A stretch of 64,000 bases of DNA from positions 1-64,000 of the forward strand of contig CANMWT010000005.1 of assembly GCA_947501635.1 (NCBI GenBank). The letters run 5' to 3'. Both the position numbers and the translations under genes were made by a program. Below, one piece after another: positions 24,752-33,489 of the stretch. Source of the stretch: an uncultured Roseobacter sp. (lineage in GTDB: Bacteria; Pseudomonadota; Alphaproteobacteria; Rhodobacterales; Rhodobacteraceae). The notes beneath the pieces were generated by a model. It searched no databases. It had not been told where the DNA came from and was given only the letters and a program-made list of their open reading frames with translations. Position 1 is the first letter of the stretch; each line of letters begins with the position of its first letter.

Positions 24752-26170
24752 TCAAATTGCATCTTCAAAGTCGCTCATCTCAGGTATGGCCTGCTCATTC
24801 ACCGACAGGCCCTCAACGACCTGCCTGCGCTCGCCTTCGATGCGCACACGCCTGACCATTCTATCCTGGAACTTTCCTGATGATCTGAGGTCACGCCAGA
24901 AGATGTTGGGCGAGGTTGGCGATTGATCGTGGCCCAGACAGTAGCGCACATAGGCGCCATAAACGTCTTCTTTAGGCGTCATCACAGCACTACCGGTAAC
25001 CAGGCACTCGTTTGCAAAGCCCGCAACGTTCGACGCCTCTCTGATGATCTCAACCTGTCTGTCATTTATGGTTGATGGGACAATGAAGCGCCCTCTGCGT
25101 TTCAGCCTTCGTGCCCCATTAAGACATCGGTTCAGCACACCAGGGGCCTCTGGCTTTAGATCGCGCGCGAACAGGTCTGGGTCCTCCTTGCCAAGAAAGC
25201 CTTTGCGGGTTTCCATCAGCACCATGCGCTTTGCAACTGTGCCTGTCAGGTCCGTTAACAGGACGGGCTCGTTGGACATGAGAAGCCATTGGGCATTCAA
25301 GTAACCGACATAGTCGTCTTTGAACTTGCGCTGGATGGTCTGGATGTCGCCGCCAGATGTGGTGAGCATGATTTCGGTCAGAGCTGAAGTCTGTGCCCCC
25401 CGATCCAGGCGCGCGTCAGTGACCATGGCGACGGACTTGCTGATCAGCGATTGCAGCCCAAAGCCGCCTGATGCGATCTGTCTGATCTTGGGCGAAGCCA
25501 CTGCACCTATGCCCAGAAGTTCGACGAGCATCTGGCCGATGGTGCCCTTGCCTGACCTGGTGGGGCCAAACAACTGAAAGACCTTTTGGTACTTGTGCTG
25601 CCCCGTGATGATAGCCCCAAGGACCTCATGAAGAAGGTCAATCTGCTCACGATCGCCATCGAAAATCTCATCAAGGAACATGTCCCAGTTGAACGGTTCT
25701 TCGGCAAATGGATCATACTCAACATCAGCGCAATTGGTCGTAACTAGGCGTGGTGTTGGGTCCATGATCTCGCCGGTCTGCCAGTCAAGCAGGCCATTTG
25801 AAACGGGCAACAGGCTGCTTGGGTCTGGCAGGGCCTTCTCGCAGTCTTCGGAAGGCAGCCAGAAGGGCAACTCATCCACATCCTCAACCATGCTCAGGTG
25901 GATCATTGCTTCACGGACGTTTGCAGACTGCTTAGTGTCCATGTAGAGCGTCGCGGGTTCGCCCTTCTTGTCCGTGTAGGATCGCCCGTCGAGAACGCGA
26001 TAGATCGCGCTTGTCAGGGCCTTCTGGTCTCTTTCGACGTAGTGCCCTTTGTCGGGTTGATACTCCAACCACATGCCAAGCGCGTAGATCATGAGCCGAA
26101 ACGAAAGGACCTCGGCGGCAAGATGGCTCGGTGCTAGGTTGCTGATCGGTGCGCGTTCATCAAGTGCCAT
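24752..26170 (-). CDS. Phage/plasmid primase, P4 family (SF3 helicase)
   Basis: A 472-residue replication protein. The D5_N-type region (NGLLDWQTGEIMDPTPRLVT, near residue 125) precedes an SF3 helicase with Walker A FGPTRSGKGT (about residues 201-210) and the downstream LTEIMLTTSGGDIQTIQRKF and LLMSNEPVL (Asn sensor) segments. It would unwind the island's origin. ATG 26170 overlaps the stop of the prim-pol gene by one base; the frame open to 26302 lies inside that gene. The primase activity itself is probably in the upstream protein, so helicase and prim-pol are split into two genes. Confidence 0.88.
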   Translation of the reverse strand: MALDERAPISNLAPSHLAAEVLSFRLMIYALGMWLEYQPDKGHYVERDQKALTSAIYRVLDGRSYTDKKGEPATLYMDTKQSANVREAMIHLSMVEDVDELPFWLPSEDCEKALPDPSSLLPVSNGLLDWQTGEIMDPTPRLVTTNCADVEYDPFAEEPFNWDMFLDEIFDGDREQIDLLHEVLGAIITGQHKYQKVFQLFGPTRSGKGTIGQMLVELLGIGAVASPKIRQIASGGFGLQSLISKSVAMVTDARLDRGAQTSALTEIMLTTSGGDIQTIQRKFKDDYVGYLNAQWLLMSNEPVLLTDLTGTVAKRMVLMETRKGFLGKEDPDLFARDLKPEAPGVLNRCLNGARRLKRRGRFIVPSTINDRQVEIIREASNVAGFANECLVTGSAVMTPKEDVYGAYVRYCLGHDQSPTSPNIFWRDLRSSGKFQDRMVRRVRIEGERRQVVEGLSVNEQAIPEMSDFEDAI

Positions 26171-27123
26171 TAGACTGCCTCCCCGAACTCGTCGTGGGGG
26201 ACAACACGGGCCCTGCGCTCGATCAAATGTGAGCAACCCTGTTCGCGCATCAGCTTGTAGAGCGTGCCAAGGCCGATGCCATGGCGCCGAAGACTGGCCC
26301 ATCTGTACCGGATTTCCTCTCCGTCTGTTGCGTAGAGCGGATCAGTTTCGCACCATTCGACGAATTCTTCACAGGCCTGGCCGGCGGAGGCATGATGAAC
26401 CGCCATCATGAGTTGCAGCCACTGGTCGTGATCGCGGAAGTCCTCAACGTTCATGTGGTGCAGAATGGCGCTGATCTCGCTGCCAGGGTGTTCACCTTGA
26501 CCATGTCGTTGGCAGGAAGGTGATTTTGCGGTTTGCCGTTTGGCCGCCCTTAGCAGTTTTGCGGGTGCCTTTGGTGCGCCCAGCCAGAGGTCATCCGGAT
26601 CAAAGTCTGTTTCTGCCCAGGCATAGGCTTTCCCGTTTGGATGTATTGAACCGGGTGCGACGACCTGGCGGCCGATAGTCTTGAATTCGATGCCTTTCCA
26701 GATGTCAGGCAAGTGATCGCGGACCGGCAAGGTTGCTGGTTTCCACATATAGAGATGATAACCACCCGATCCCGTGGAAACTGCGGGGTAATCCCTCAGT
26801 CTCACGCCCAACGACTTCAACTTGCGTTTGGCCGCAGGTATACCGCCCTGAATTGAGCGCGGGTCAATATCCACGACCAAGTCAGTCGATCGCAGCCTCA
26901 CGCCGACATTGCGGTTTGTACTTTCCGCATCGCGCAACACACGTTCATTGCAATAGGGGCGCGTGGTCCATCTCTTGTCTAATGGCGCCTTGCCGAGCTG
27001 GCGGTTGGTTCCACTTGCCTGCTGGCTTCTTGCCGTCTGGTGGTATCTGTGAAGGGGTATGAGTTGATAGCCACCGGCACCAAGCGGGTGCATCTGATCG
27101 ACATTGATCTGGAGGCCAGCCAT
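26170..27123 (-). CDS. Bifunctional DNA primase/polymerase (prim-pol) protein
   Basis: A 317-residue protein. The N-terminal prim-pol domain has the metal-binding DxD in LVVDIDPR (Asp85, Asp87), GSGGYHLYMWKP with the catalytic His123, and VVAPGSIHPNGKAYAW (about residues 154-169). The C-terminal part (NVEDFRDHDQWLQLMMAVHH, then FVEWCETDPLYA) resembles a PriCT-2 type primase C-terminal domain. It starts replication at the island origin together with the downstream helicase. ATG 27123 overlaps the stop of the HTH gene by one base. Confidence 0.88.
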   Translation of the reverse strand: MAGLQINVDQMHPLGAGGYQLIPLHRYHQTARSQQASGTNRQLGKAPLDKRWTTRPYCNERVLRDAESTNRNVGVRLRSTDLVVDIDPRSIQGGIPAAKRKLKSLGVRLRDYPAVSTGSGGYHLYMWKPATLPVRDHLPDIWKGIEFKTIGRQVVAPGSIHPNGKAYAWAETDFDPDDLWLGAPKAPAKLLRAAKRQTAKSPSCQRHGQGEHPGSEISAILHHMNVEDFRDHDQWLQLMMAVHHASAGQACEEFVEWCETDPLYATDGEEIRYRWASLRRHGIGLGTLYKLMREQGCSHLIERRARVVPHDEFGEAV

Positions 27124-27368
27124 CACACTGCCCTCCCGTGAGCTGTGCCTCGATTGTCGATCCAGTCGAGCACCTCGGGAAGAAGGTAATAGACCTCACG
27201 GCCATCATAGTGAAAGGGCGGTCCGCGGCGTCGATTGCGTGTCGATCTGTATTCAACGACTGTGCGCGCAGTCAGGCCTGACAACCCGGCGACATCGTCG
27301 GTTGTCAGGCGATCCCCAATTGCAGGTTCGATACCGGGCGGAACCCCGGCAGTGTTTTCTATAGGCAT
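27123..27368 (-). CDS. AlpA/MerR-like helix-turn-helix protein
   Basis: An 81-residue protein with an excisionase-type winged helix: RLTTDDVAGLSGLTARTVVE, then GPPFHYDGREVYYLLPEVLD. Such proteins act as excisionases or as activators of satellite replication genes (AlpA in P4). It is the first gene of the replication operon HTH, prim-pol, helicase, so an activating or autoregulatory role fits. GAGGAGACC lies upstream of ATG 27368. Confidence 0.75.
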   Translation of the reverse strand: MPIENTAGVPPGIEPAIGDRLTTDDVAGLSGLTARTVVEYRSTRNRRRGPPFHYDGREVYYLLPEVLDWIDNRGTAHGRAV

Positions 27369-27538
27369 AGCGGTCTCCTCAGACTTGCCAGCCCGTCGCG
27401 TTTCCGAGGCGCGGCGGGCATTTTTAGATGCTGTCGATACGTAGAGTACGCATCGTCTGTCCTTGGATACGCCAGCGATTCGCTACCTGTCGATCAACGT
27501 TTCGGGGTCAGTTGGCCCCAACTAATCTGAGGAGTATT

Positions 27539-27940
27539 TCAATGATATGAGGGGTTTATGTGATCGCAGAAGATCGGCGTCCACCCGCGGGCCGCGCGGA
27601 AGTGCGCGAGCGAGCACAGTTCCGGCCCCGCATATTGCTCGTCCGCGCGGGTGGCGTGCTCGACGAAACGGACGGGCGAGATGCGCCTTCCCGCCGAGTG
27701 GAGGTAGAACAGGTTGAACAGCCCGGCCATGACACGGTCGGCCTGCCAGGACATCCAAGAGACGCCCAGTTCACGGCAGGCCCGCCTCAGAGCGGAAGCC
27801 GCAGCGTCGTCGCCGTCCAGTTCCGGGTGTAGGCCTGCGCGGCAGTATTCAAGATAGGTGGTGCGCATCAGGTCGATCACCTGGCGCCGGTCTTCATCCG
27901 GCCACTGCGACATGGGCTCGTCGGGCGTCCACCGTCTCAT
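27539..27940 (-). CDS. Small island protein, unrecognised
   Basis: A 133-residue protein (VIDLMRTTYLEYCRAGLHPE, then RVMAGLFNLFYLHSAGRRIS). No family is recognised. It starts at ATG 27940, overlapping the end of the upstream HTH gene by four bases; the open frame to 28054 is Arg/Gly-rich and inside that gene. It forms a two-gene unit with the HTH protein. Confidence 0.55.
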   Translation of the reverse strand: MRRWTPDEPMSQWPDEDRRQVIDLMRTTYLEYCRAGLHPELDGDDAAASALRRACRELGVSWMSWQADRVMAGLFNLFYLHSAGRRISPVRFVEHATRADEQYAGPELCSLAHFRAARGWTPIFCDHINPSYH

Positions 27941-28176
27941 GACAGCGGCTCCTGGCGCAGGTCGTCCATGAAGGCTTTGAGGTCCTCGACGGCGTAGAGA
28001 ACCCTCCGTCCGACCCGATGGAACGCTGGGCCGCCGCCGCCCTTCATCCGCCACAGGTCCATCTGCTGCTTGGAAAGCCCGAGGTAATCCGCGGCCTCAG
28101 CAACTGGAAGGTAGGCTCTTGGGGGCGATGCGAGCCGCGCCTCGATTCGGTCGAGCCGTTCAACGATCTGGTCCAT
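27937..28176 (-). CDS. Excisionase-type helix-turn-helix protein
   Basis: A 79-residue protein: a short coiled start (MDQIVERLDRIEARLAS), then a MerR/excisionase-type HTH (YLPVAEAADYLGLSKQQMDL, then WRMKGGGGPAFHRVGRRVLY). It lies close to the integrase gene and is the best candidate for the directionality factor of the island. CAGGAG sits 9 bases before ATG 28176; the frame open to 28245 is not needed. Confidence 0.75.
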   Translation of the reverse strand: MDQIVERLDRIEARLASPPRAYLPVAEAADYLGLSKQQMDLWRMKGGGGPAFHRVGRRVLYAVEDLKAFMDDLRQEPLS

Positions 28177-28291
28177 TCGTTTGCTCCTGATTGCATAATC
28201 TTCAAGACCAGGATGGACGTTCGGCACGCCCCAGTAACCCATCACTTCCTATACGATCCCACCGGGCAGTGTTTCGGATGTGGGTTGCGCG

Positions 28292-29437
28292 TCAGCCGAC
28301 GCGCCCCCTGAAAGAGACGATCTTTGAAGCAACGGCCTCGGCGGCATCCCTCATAGGGCCGAGGAGGTTCGCCCTGGTCACATAGTTCCAGGTCACGCCC
28401 GCCGGTCGGTGGTTCAGCAGGACCATGGCCATCTGCATGTCCACGCCAGCCTCGAGGCAGAGCGTTCGGAAGGTGTGCCTCAATTGGTGCGGGGCGTAAG
28501 GGAACGACTTGATCCTGCACATCTGTTCGATGTGACCGGACTTGGAGGTCGATGACGGGAAGATGAACGGGCTCTCAAGTGGTTTCGTGTACTCGCGGAC
28601 GGCTGCCAATTCCTGCAACAGGAACCGAGGTAGGGGAAGCTTGAAGGCCTTGGCCTCACCGCCCTTTGGCGACGGCACGGTCAGCACGCCGTCGGCGTCC
28701 AGGTGCTCCCACCGCATCGACCTGGCGTCGTTCGAACGCAGGCCTGTCAGCAGCATCACCATCCAGCAGGCACGGCGCACCGGGTCCTCCATCGCATCGA
28801 GACGCCGCCAGAGTTCGGGCATGTCTGAGGGCGCCACTGCCCAGTTCCTCGCAGTCTCCTTGTTCATCTTGACGGCGCGGCTGACCGGGTTGGGTGGTAG
28901 GTCGTGGGTGCGCGCGGCGTCGTTCAGGACCAGCTTCAGGACCCGCATTGAGCCGTTTGCGCCATAGGGGCCTGACTTCCTCGTGATCTTCTCGTGCAGG
29001 TCTCGCACGGTCTCACGGTCCACCTTGTCTACGGGCAGCTTTGCCAGCGGGCGCAGTGGGCCTTCGATCTTCTGGCGATACCACGCCACCGTCCTCGGGC
29101 TCAGGTCCGGTCGGCTGGCAAGGTAGCGGTCGAACGCCTCTGTCAGCCTCGGCACGGCCGCCTTCGGCGTCCTCGGGTCCTCGCCGCGCCTCAGTGCCAG
29201 CTTGAGCTCTGTCGAACGATCCCTGGCCGACTTCAGCGCAACGTCGCCCGTCCTGCCAAGGACCACCGAGATGTACCGGTCGGTTCCGTCGTTGATGCGT
29301 CCGACGAACTTGTACGAGCAGCCGCGCTTGCCGACTACCACCCTGAGGCCCGAGACCTCGGAGTCATAGAGTTGGACGCCGGGCTGATGCTCCTCCATCG
29401 CCCGGTTGATTGATGCCTGGGTGAGCCTTATCGCCAT
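28292..29437 (-). CDS. Tyrosine recombinase (island integrase)
   Basis: A 381-residue site-specific recombinase that inserts and removes the island. The catalytic set is visible: Arg234 in TGLRSNDARSMRW, His317 and Arg320 in HQLRHTF, His343 in NHRP and the nucleophile Tyr352 in WNYVTR. The N-terminal arm-binding and core-binding domains occupy roughly residues 1-195. ATG 29437 has AAGGAGG 8 bases upstream. It is 142 bases from the right attachment core, as usual for tRNA-targeting integrases. Confidence 0.93.
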   Translation of the reverse strand: MAIRLTQASINRAMEEHQPGVQLYDSEVSGLRVVVGKRGCSYKFVGRINDGTDRYISVVLGRTGDVALKSARDRSTELKLALRRGEDPRTPKAAVPRLTEAFDRYLASRPDLSPRTVAWYRQKIEGPLRPLAKLPVDKVDRETVRDLHEKITRKSGPYGANGSMRVLKLVLNDAARTHDLPPNPVSRAVKMNKETARNWAVAPSDMPELWRRLDAMEDPVRRACWMVMLLTGLRSNDARSMRWEHLDADGVLTVPSPKGGEAKAFKLPLPRFLLQELAAVREYTKPLESPFIFPSSTSKSGHIEQMCRIKSFPYAPHQLRHTFRTLCLEAGVDMQMAMVLLNHRPAGVTWNYVTRANLLGPMRDAAEAVASKIVSFRGRVG

Positions 29438-29578
29438 GGCCTGATCCTCCTTGGGCCATGTCTCAGGCCCGGGTTGAAACACTACGTGTTAGGTTGCTAT
29501 GGGAGGATAGTGTCGCGATTTCAGGGGGTTGCGAACCCTGATAAGGCCCGGTAGGACGATATGAAACGCAAATTTGGT

Positions 29579-29590
29579 GACTTAAAATCC
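29579..29590 (+). repeat. Right attachment core of the island
   Basis: GACTTAAAATCC, identical to 14820-14831. The sequence to its left (AAATTTGGT) is island arm sequence; to its right the tRNA-Leu continues. Confidence 0.75.
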
Positions 29591-29635
29591 CCAGGCAGGA
29601 ATGCCGTGCCGGTTCGAGTCCGGCCGCGGGTACCA
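29579..29635 (+). pseudogene. 3' half of the disrupted host tRNA-Leu(UAA)
   Basis: Anticodon loop, 3' anticodon stem (TCCCC), variable arm, T-arm CCGGTTCGAGTCCGG, acceptor CGCGGGT, discriminator A and CCA. No 5' half precedes it. Joined to 14791-14831 it gives a complete tRNA-Leu whose anticodon stem GGGGA/TCCCC pairs perfectly. It has no promoter of its own. Confidence 0.85.
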
Positions 29636-29748
29636 ATGGCAACACCGATCCCTTGATTGCATTGACGGTTTCTCTGGTCAATTTTTCTGCCGTCGCAACA
29701 GGTGAAAGACTGCAGGTTATGGCGGTCTTGTCGGGTGTCGTACCTGTC

Positions 29749-31467
29749 TCAGTCGCGCTGTCCGCTGAATCGCGCTTGCCAGTCGTCTCTTTGGTCATCG
29801 GTGATCTTGGCAAACAAAACTTCGGGCACGGTAAAGGGATCTTCCGGTTGCAACGTCCCCAGAATGTCTTGCATGTTCTGCGGCCAGGGCTGTGAAGACC
29901 TGCCAAAGCTTTCAAGGATTCTGGCCGACGCGTCCGGCACGAAGGGGCTCGACAAGACGCCGAAGAGAACGGCCAGGTTCAGTCCCAGCCGCGTCTGCAT
30001 GGCCGCGCGGTCAGGGTCCGTTTTGAACGTTGTCCAAGGTGCGACAGATTGCAGATATTCGTTACCGCTGGTCCAGATCGCACGCAATTCCTGTGCTGAC
30101 TTGCGGACTTCCATGGCAGACATATGCTTTTCGTATTCGGCCAGACGGGCGTTGAGCGACGCGATCAATGCCTCTTCCTCTTCGCCAAACGCACAGCCTG
30201 CCGGAACCGCCTCGCCAAACTTCGACCGGCAGAACTTGGTAATGCGGCTCACAAAATTGCCCAATACGTCCGCGAGGTCTTTGTTTACGGTGCTTTGAAA
30301 GTTTTCCCATGTGAATTCAGAATCGCTGTTTTCCGGCGCATGGCTCAGCAGCCACCACCGCCAATAGTCTGACGGCAGAATCTCCAGCGCCTGATCCATG
30401 AAAATACCACGCCCCTGAGAGGTCGAGAATTGCCCGCCGTCATAGTTGAGAAAGTTGAAGGACTTGAGGTGGTCAACCATCTTCCACGGCTCGTTCGAGC
30501 CCAGTATCGTGGCGGGAAAGCTCAATGTATGGAAGGGCACATTGTCCTTGCCCATGAACTGCGTGTAGCGCACGTCACCGGCACCTTTGTCGGTCCGCCA
30601 CCAGCGTTCCCATGCCGCATCATCCAGCCCTTGCGCGTCGCACCATTCCGACGCGCAGGCGATGTATTCGATAGGGGCATCAAACCAGACATAAAAGACC
30701 TTGCCCTCCATCCCGGGCCAATCAGCGTTCCCCTTGCGCACAGGAATCCCCCAGTTGAGATCGCGCGTGATGCCGCGGTCTTGCAGGCCGTTCCCATCAT
30801 GCAGCCATTTCTTTGCAATCGAGGTGGTCAGCACCGGCCAGTCTGATTTGCTGTCGATCCACGCATCCAGTCGGTCCTTCAAGACTGACTGTCGCAGGTA
30901 GAGGTGCTTGGTCTCGCGCACTTCCAGATCGGTCGAGCCGGAGATGGCCGAGCGGGGTTCGATCAGGTCTGTAGGGTCCAGCTGCTTTGTGCAGTTTTCG
31001 CACTGATCCCCGCGCGCCTTGTCATATCCGCAGTTGGGGCAGGTCCCTTCGATGTAGCGGTCCGGCAGAAAACGCCCATCGGTATTGGAATACACCTGCT
31101 TTTCGCTGACCTCCGAGATCAACCCTTCGGCATCGAGCTGACCGGCAAAATGCTGCGTTAAAGCGTGGTTTTGCGGGCTGGAGGAGCGCCCGAAATGATC
31201 AAAAGACAGCCGAAATCCTTTGGCCAGCGCGGCCTGCACTTCGTGCATTTCCGCGCAGTACTCCGCCACCGGTTTTCCGGCCTTGGCCGCGGCCAGCTCC
31301 GCCGGCGTGCCATGCTCGTCCGTGGCGCACAGAAACAAGACTTCGTTTCCCTTGGCACGCTGGTAGCGCGCATAGAGATCGGCAGGCAACTGGCTGCCCA
31401 CGAGGTTACCCAAGTGTTTGATACCGTTGATGTATGGGATCGCGGAAGTGATGAGATGACGTTCCAT
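29749..31467 (-). CDS. metG: Methionyl-tRNA synthetase
   Basis: Class I aminoacyl-tRNA synthetase, 572 residues. The HIGH-type motif is in [12 protein letters not shown], the KMSKS loop is the variant QFSTSQGRG (common in this MetRS type) and a zinc-knuckle with four Cys is in [17 protein letters not shown]. No C-terminal tRNA-binding EMAP-like domain is present. It begins the core genome on the right side of the island, ending 114 bases from the split tRNA; the insertion has not damaged it. Confidence 0.97.
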   Translation of the reverse strand: MERHLITSAIPYINGIKHLGNLVGSQLPADLYARYQRAKGNEVLFLCATDEHGTPAELAAAKAGKPVAEYCAEMHEVQAALAKGFRLSFDHFGRSSSPQNHALTQHFAGQLDAEGLISEVSEKQVYSNTDGRFLPDRYIEGTCPNCGYDKARGDQCENCTKQLDPTDLIEPRSAISGSTDLEVRETKHLYLRQSVLKDRLDAWIDSKSDWPVLTTSIAKKWLHDGNGLQDRGITRDLNWGIPVRKGNADWPGMEGKVFYVWFDAPIEYIACASEWCDAQGLDDAAWERWWRTDKGAGDVRYTQFMGKDNVPFHTLSFPATILGSNEPWKMVDHLKSFNFLNYDGGQFSTSQGRGIFMDQALEILPSDYWRWWLLSHAPENSDSEFTWENFQSTVNKDLADVLGNFVSRITKFCRSKFGEAVPAGCAFGEEEEALIASLNARLAEYEKHMSAMEVRKSAQELRAIWTSGNEYLQSVAPWTTFKTDPDRAAMQTRLGLNLAVLFGVLSSPFVPDASARILESFGRSSQPWPQNMQDILGTLQPEDPFTVPEVLFAKITDDQRDDWQARFSGQRD

Positions 31468-31537
31468 CGCGCAGGCCTCGTGTCTGAATGATGACGCTTC
31501 TCTACCTCAGGAAAACGCCGAGGGCCACGGGCAAAAA

Positions 31538-32770
31538 TCAGCCATCATCTTTTGGCGTGCGTATTTTGCCCGTCAAGCGTCCGATCAGGAATGACGTGCG
31601 CGGTGCGTATGTGTAGCGGGTCCGGTCCACCGGTGTGGGCCGGGCGCGCATTCGCGTTATGCCAAAGACCACCAGAACCAGATGACCTGCGGCAATCAGC
31701 AAAAACAGCGCACGCGGGCCGTAAATCTCTATCAGAAGGGATGCAATATAGGGTGCGGCGATGGCGCCAAGGGCGAAATAGAACATTAGTGCCGCAGACA
31801 ATTCCACCCTCTCGTCATCGCTGGCAAAATCGTGCGCGTGGGCGGCGGCGACCGAATAGATCGGAAACGTGGTTAGCCCGAAGAGGCCCGCCGACAGCAT
31901 GATGCCCAATGTGCCGTAGCCTGCAGCATAGACCGTAATGGTGGAACTGATGATGGCGGCAACTGACAGCCATATCAGGACGCGACGCCTGTCGTATTTG
32001 TCGGCGAGCCACCCTATCGGATATTGCGCCAGCGCGCCGCCCAGCACGAAAGCCGACAGGAAGTAAGCGATCTGTTCCGTGGTCAAGCCGACTTGCTGGC
32101 CGTAGACAGGACCGACCATCCGGAAAGACGCGCTGGACAGCGCGGCGACAATGACTGCTGCCGCCGCAAGCGGGGAGCGTTCATGCGCAAGCCGCGGGCG
32201 CAACCGGGGGGAGGGCGGCGTATCAGGCTGCTTGACGGTTGTCAGCGTCAGGGGCAGCAGTGCGGCACAACACAGGATGGCAAGAAAGTTGTAAGAGACA
32301 TATGACGCAGGTTCCAGAATGCCGATGATCATCTGCGCGGCCAGTGATCCGGTCATATCGACGACCCTGTAGACCCCCATCGTGCGCCCGCGGGTCTGAT
32401 TTGTGACCTTCGCCTGCAGCCAGGCTTCGATGACCGTATAGCATCCCGCCACACACATGCCCGAGGCCACCCGCATCACCGCCCATGCATAAGCGTCCAC
32501 CACCAGCATGTGGCTCATCAGGCCGATGGCCCCCGCAGCTGTGAAAGCGGCAAAGGCGCGCGAATGCCCAACGCTGCCCATAAGGCGGGGCGCCCACCAG
32601 CACCCGATGAAGAATCCTAGGAAATGCGCCGACCCAAGCAGGCCGATCTCCTGCTTGGAAAACCCAAGCTGCAGGCCCGACAAGGCATCAAGAGGACCGA
32701 CGCCGCCAGACGACAGTTGCAACAAAATGACGGACAAAAAGAGGGCGGCGAAGGAAATAAGCAAGCGCAT
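31538..32770 (-). CDS. MFS transporter (YcaD-like)
   Basis: A 410-residue major facilitator with about 12 hydrophobic segments. The N-terminal half has the motif GCWWAPRLMGSVGHSRAFA, the RxxGR-like loop of MFS proteins, and the second half GWLADKYDRRRVLIWLS (the matching DxxxRR loop). It looks like the YcaD group of drug or metabolite exporters, but the substrate is not inferable. Monocistronic. Confidence 0.85.
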   Translation of the reverse strand: MRLLISFAALFLSVILLQLSSGGVGPLDALSGLQLGFSKQEIGLLGSAHFLGFFIGCWWAPRLMGSVGHSRAFAAFTAAGAIGLMSHMLVVDAYAWAVMRVASGMCVAGCYTVIEAWLQAKVTNQTRGRTMGVYRVVDMTGSLAAQMIIGILEPASYVSYNFLAILCCAALLPLTLTTVKQPDTPPSPRLRPRLAHERSPLAAAAVIVAALSSASFRMVGPVYGQQVGLTTEQIAYFLSAFVLGGALAQYPIGWLADKYDRRRVLIWLSVAAIISSTITVYAAGYGTLGIMLSAGLFGLTTFPIYSVAAAHAHDFASDDERVELSAALMFYFALGAIAAPYIASLLIEIYGPRALFLLIAAGHLVLVVFGITRMRARPTPVDRTRYTYAPRTSFLIGRLTGKIRTPKDDG

Positions 32771-32834
32771 AGTGCGTCCACCTTACGTCTTTGGTGCAAC
32801 GCGCCTTGCGATTATTCGACAAAGCGCGTCGTTT

Positions 32835-33431
32835 TCATGCGCGCGCTCGAATTTCCGCCAGAATGTCCAGTTTGACCGTGTCTTCGGCCAAAGATGCGTA
32901 TCCTGAGGCCCCAAAGGCCGACCTGCTGATCGCGCCCGTCAGCGTGATGTAGAGCACCGACAGATCATCCGGCGGCGTGCCTGCCGGACGGCTGAGCGTG
33001 GCGTCCAGAGCGATGGGCAGCGTGACCCCGCGCAGTGTCAGGTCACCCTCGAGTTTGGCACCTTCTGAAATGCGGCCACGAGCCCCCAGCCTGACCCGGG
33101 TGGACCGGAAACGCACGATGGGGTGATTTGCGGCATCCAGAAGCTCGGCACTTTTGATGGCTTCCGTGACCAGAAATATACCGGAACTGATATTGCGGAT
33201 ATCTGCGGTGACATCTGCAATGGATCGGGAAAGGTTCGCAGTGTCCACGGTGATGTCCGCGCTCCGCACAGGGACCGTTCCTGACTGTTCGTTGCCGCCT
33301 GTGGTGAAGATAAACGATATCGTTGAGCTGTCGTCGATCAGCGCGTAGGACCTCTGCGCCCCCAAAACACGGGTTCCACAGAAGGAAAGGCCCGCTGCGA
33401 TCATCATTCGTCTTGTCAGGATAAGCTGCAT
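32835..33431 (-). CDS. YceI-family periplasmic protein
   Basis: A 198-residue secreted protein. After a signal peptide (residues 1-26, cleavage near VLGAQ) comes the YceI-type lipocalin-like barrel: YALIDDSSTISFIFTT, VDTANLSRSIADVTADI, GDLTLRGVTLPIAL and GASGYASLAEDTVKLDI. YceI proteins bind isoprenoid-type lipids; the cargo here is unknown. ATG 33431 is chosen because GGAG is 9 bases upstream; the long frame to 33602 overlaps the ImuA-like gene. Confidence 0.85.
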   Translation of the reverse strand: MQLILTRRMMIAAGLSFCGTRVLGAQRSYALIDDSSTISFIFTTGGNEQSGTVPVRSADITVDTANLSRSIADVTADIRNISSGIFLVTEAIKSAELLDAANHPIVRFRSTRVRLGARGRISEGAKLEGDLTLRGVTLPIALDATLSRPAGTPPDDLSVLYITLTGAISRSAFGASGYASLAEDTVKLDILAEIRARA

Positions 33432-33489
33432 TGCGTGGCACTCCGTTACAGTGGAGTACATAGCCGGGCTTGGGCGATTGTCCTGCCTT

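Larger units (their letters stand above)
14820..29590. mobile_element. Integrated genomic island / phage-satellite-like element in tRNA-Leu
   Basis: About 14.8 kb bounded by 12-base direct repeats inside the two halves of a tRNA-Leu(UAA) gene. A tyrosine recombinase gene lies 142 bases inside the right end. The contents are HTH proteins of the excisionase kind, prim-pol and SF3 helicase-primase, an iteron cluster, a terminase-small-subunit-like gene, and several unrecognised operons. It also carries one complete tRNA-Leu(UAA). I recognise no capsid, portal, tail or large terminase genes, which suggests a satellite or other non-autonomous element rather than a full prophage. Codon and base use shift visibly: very GC-rich at 20.9-24.2 kb, less so at 15-20.6 kb, so it appears mosaic. 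Confidence 0.85.

Noticed and set aside
14820-29590. Insertion sequence or transposon
   Set aside because: No transposase gene and no terminal inverted repeats; the borders are tRNA attachment cores with a tyrosine recombinase.
29463-29915. Frame with the peptide VPAAGLEPARHSCLG
   Set aside because: This peptide is the translation of the antisense of the tRNA-Leu 3' half, a known source of false proteins; the rest overlaps metG in another frame. The same applies to 14737-15003.
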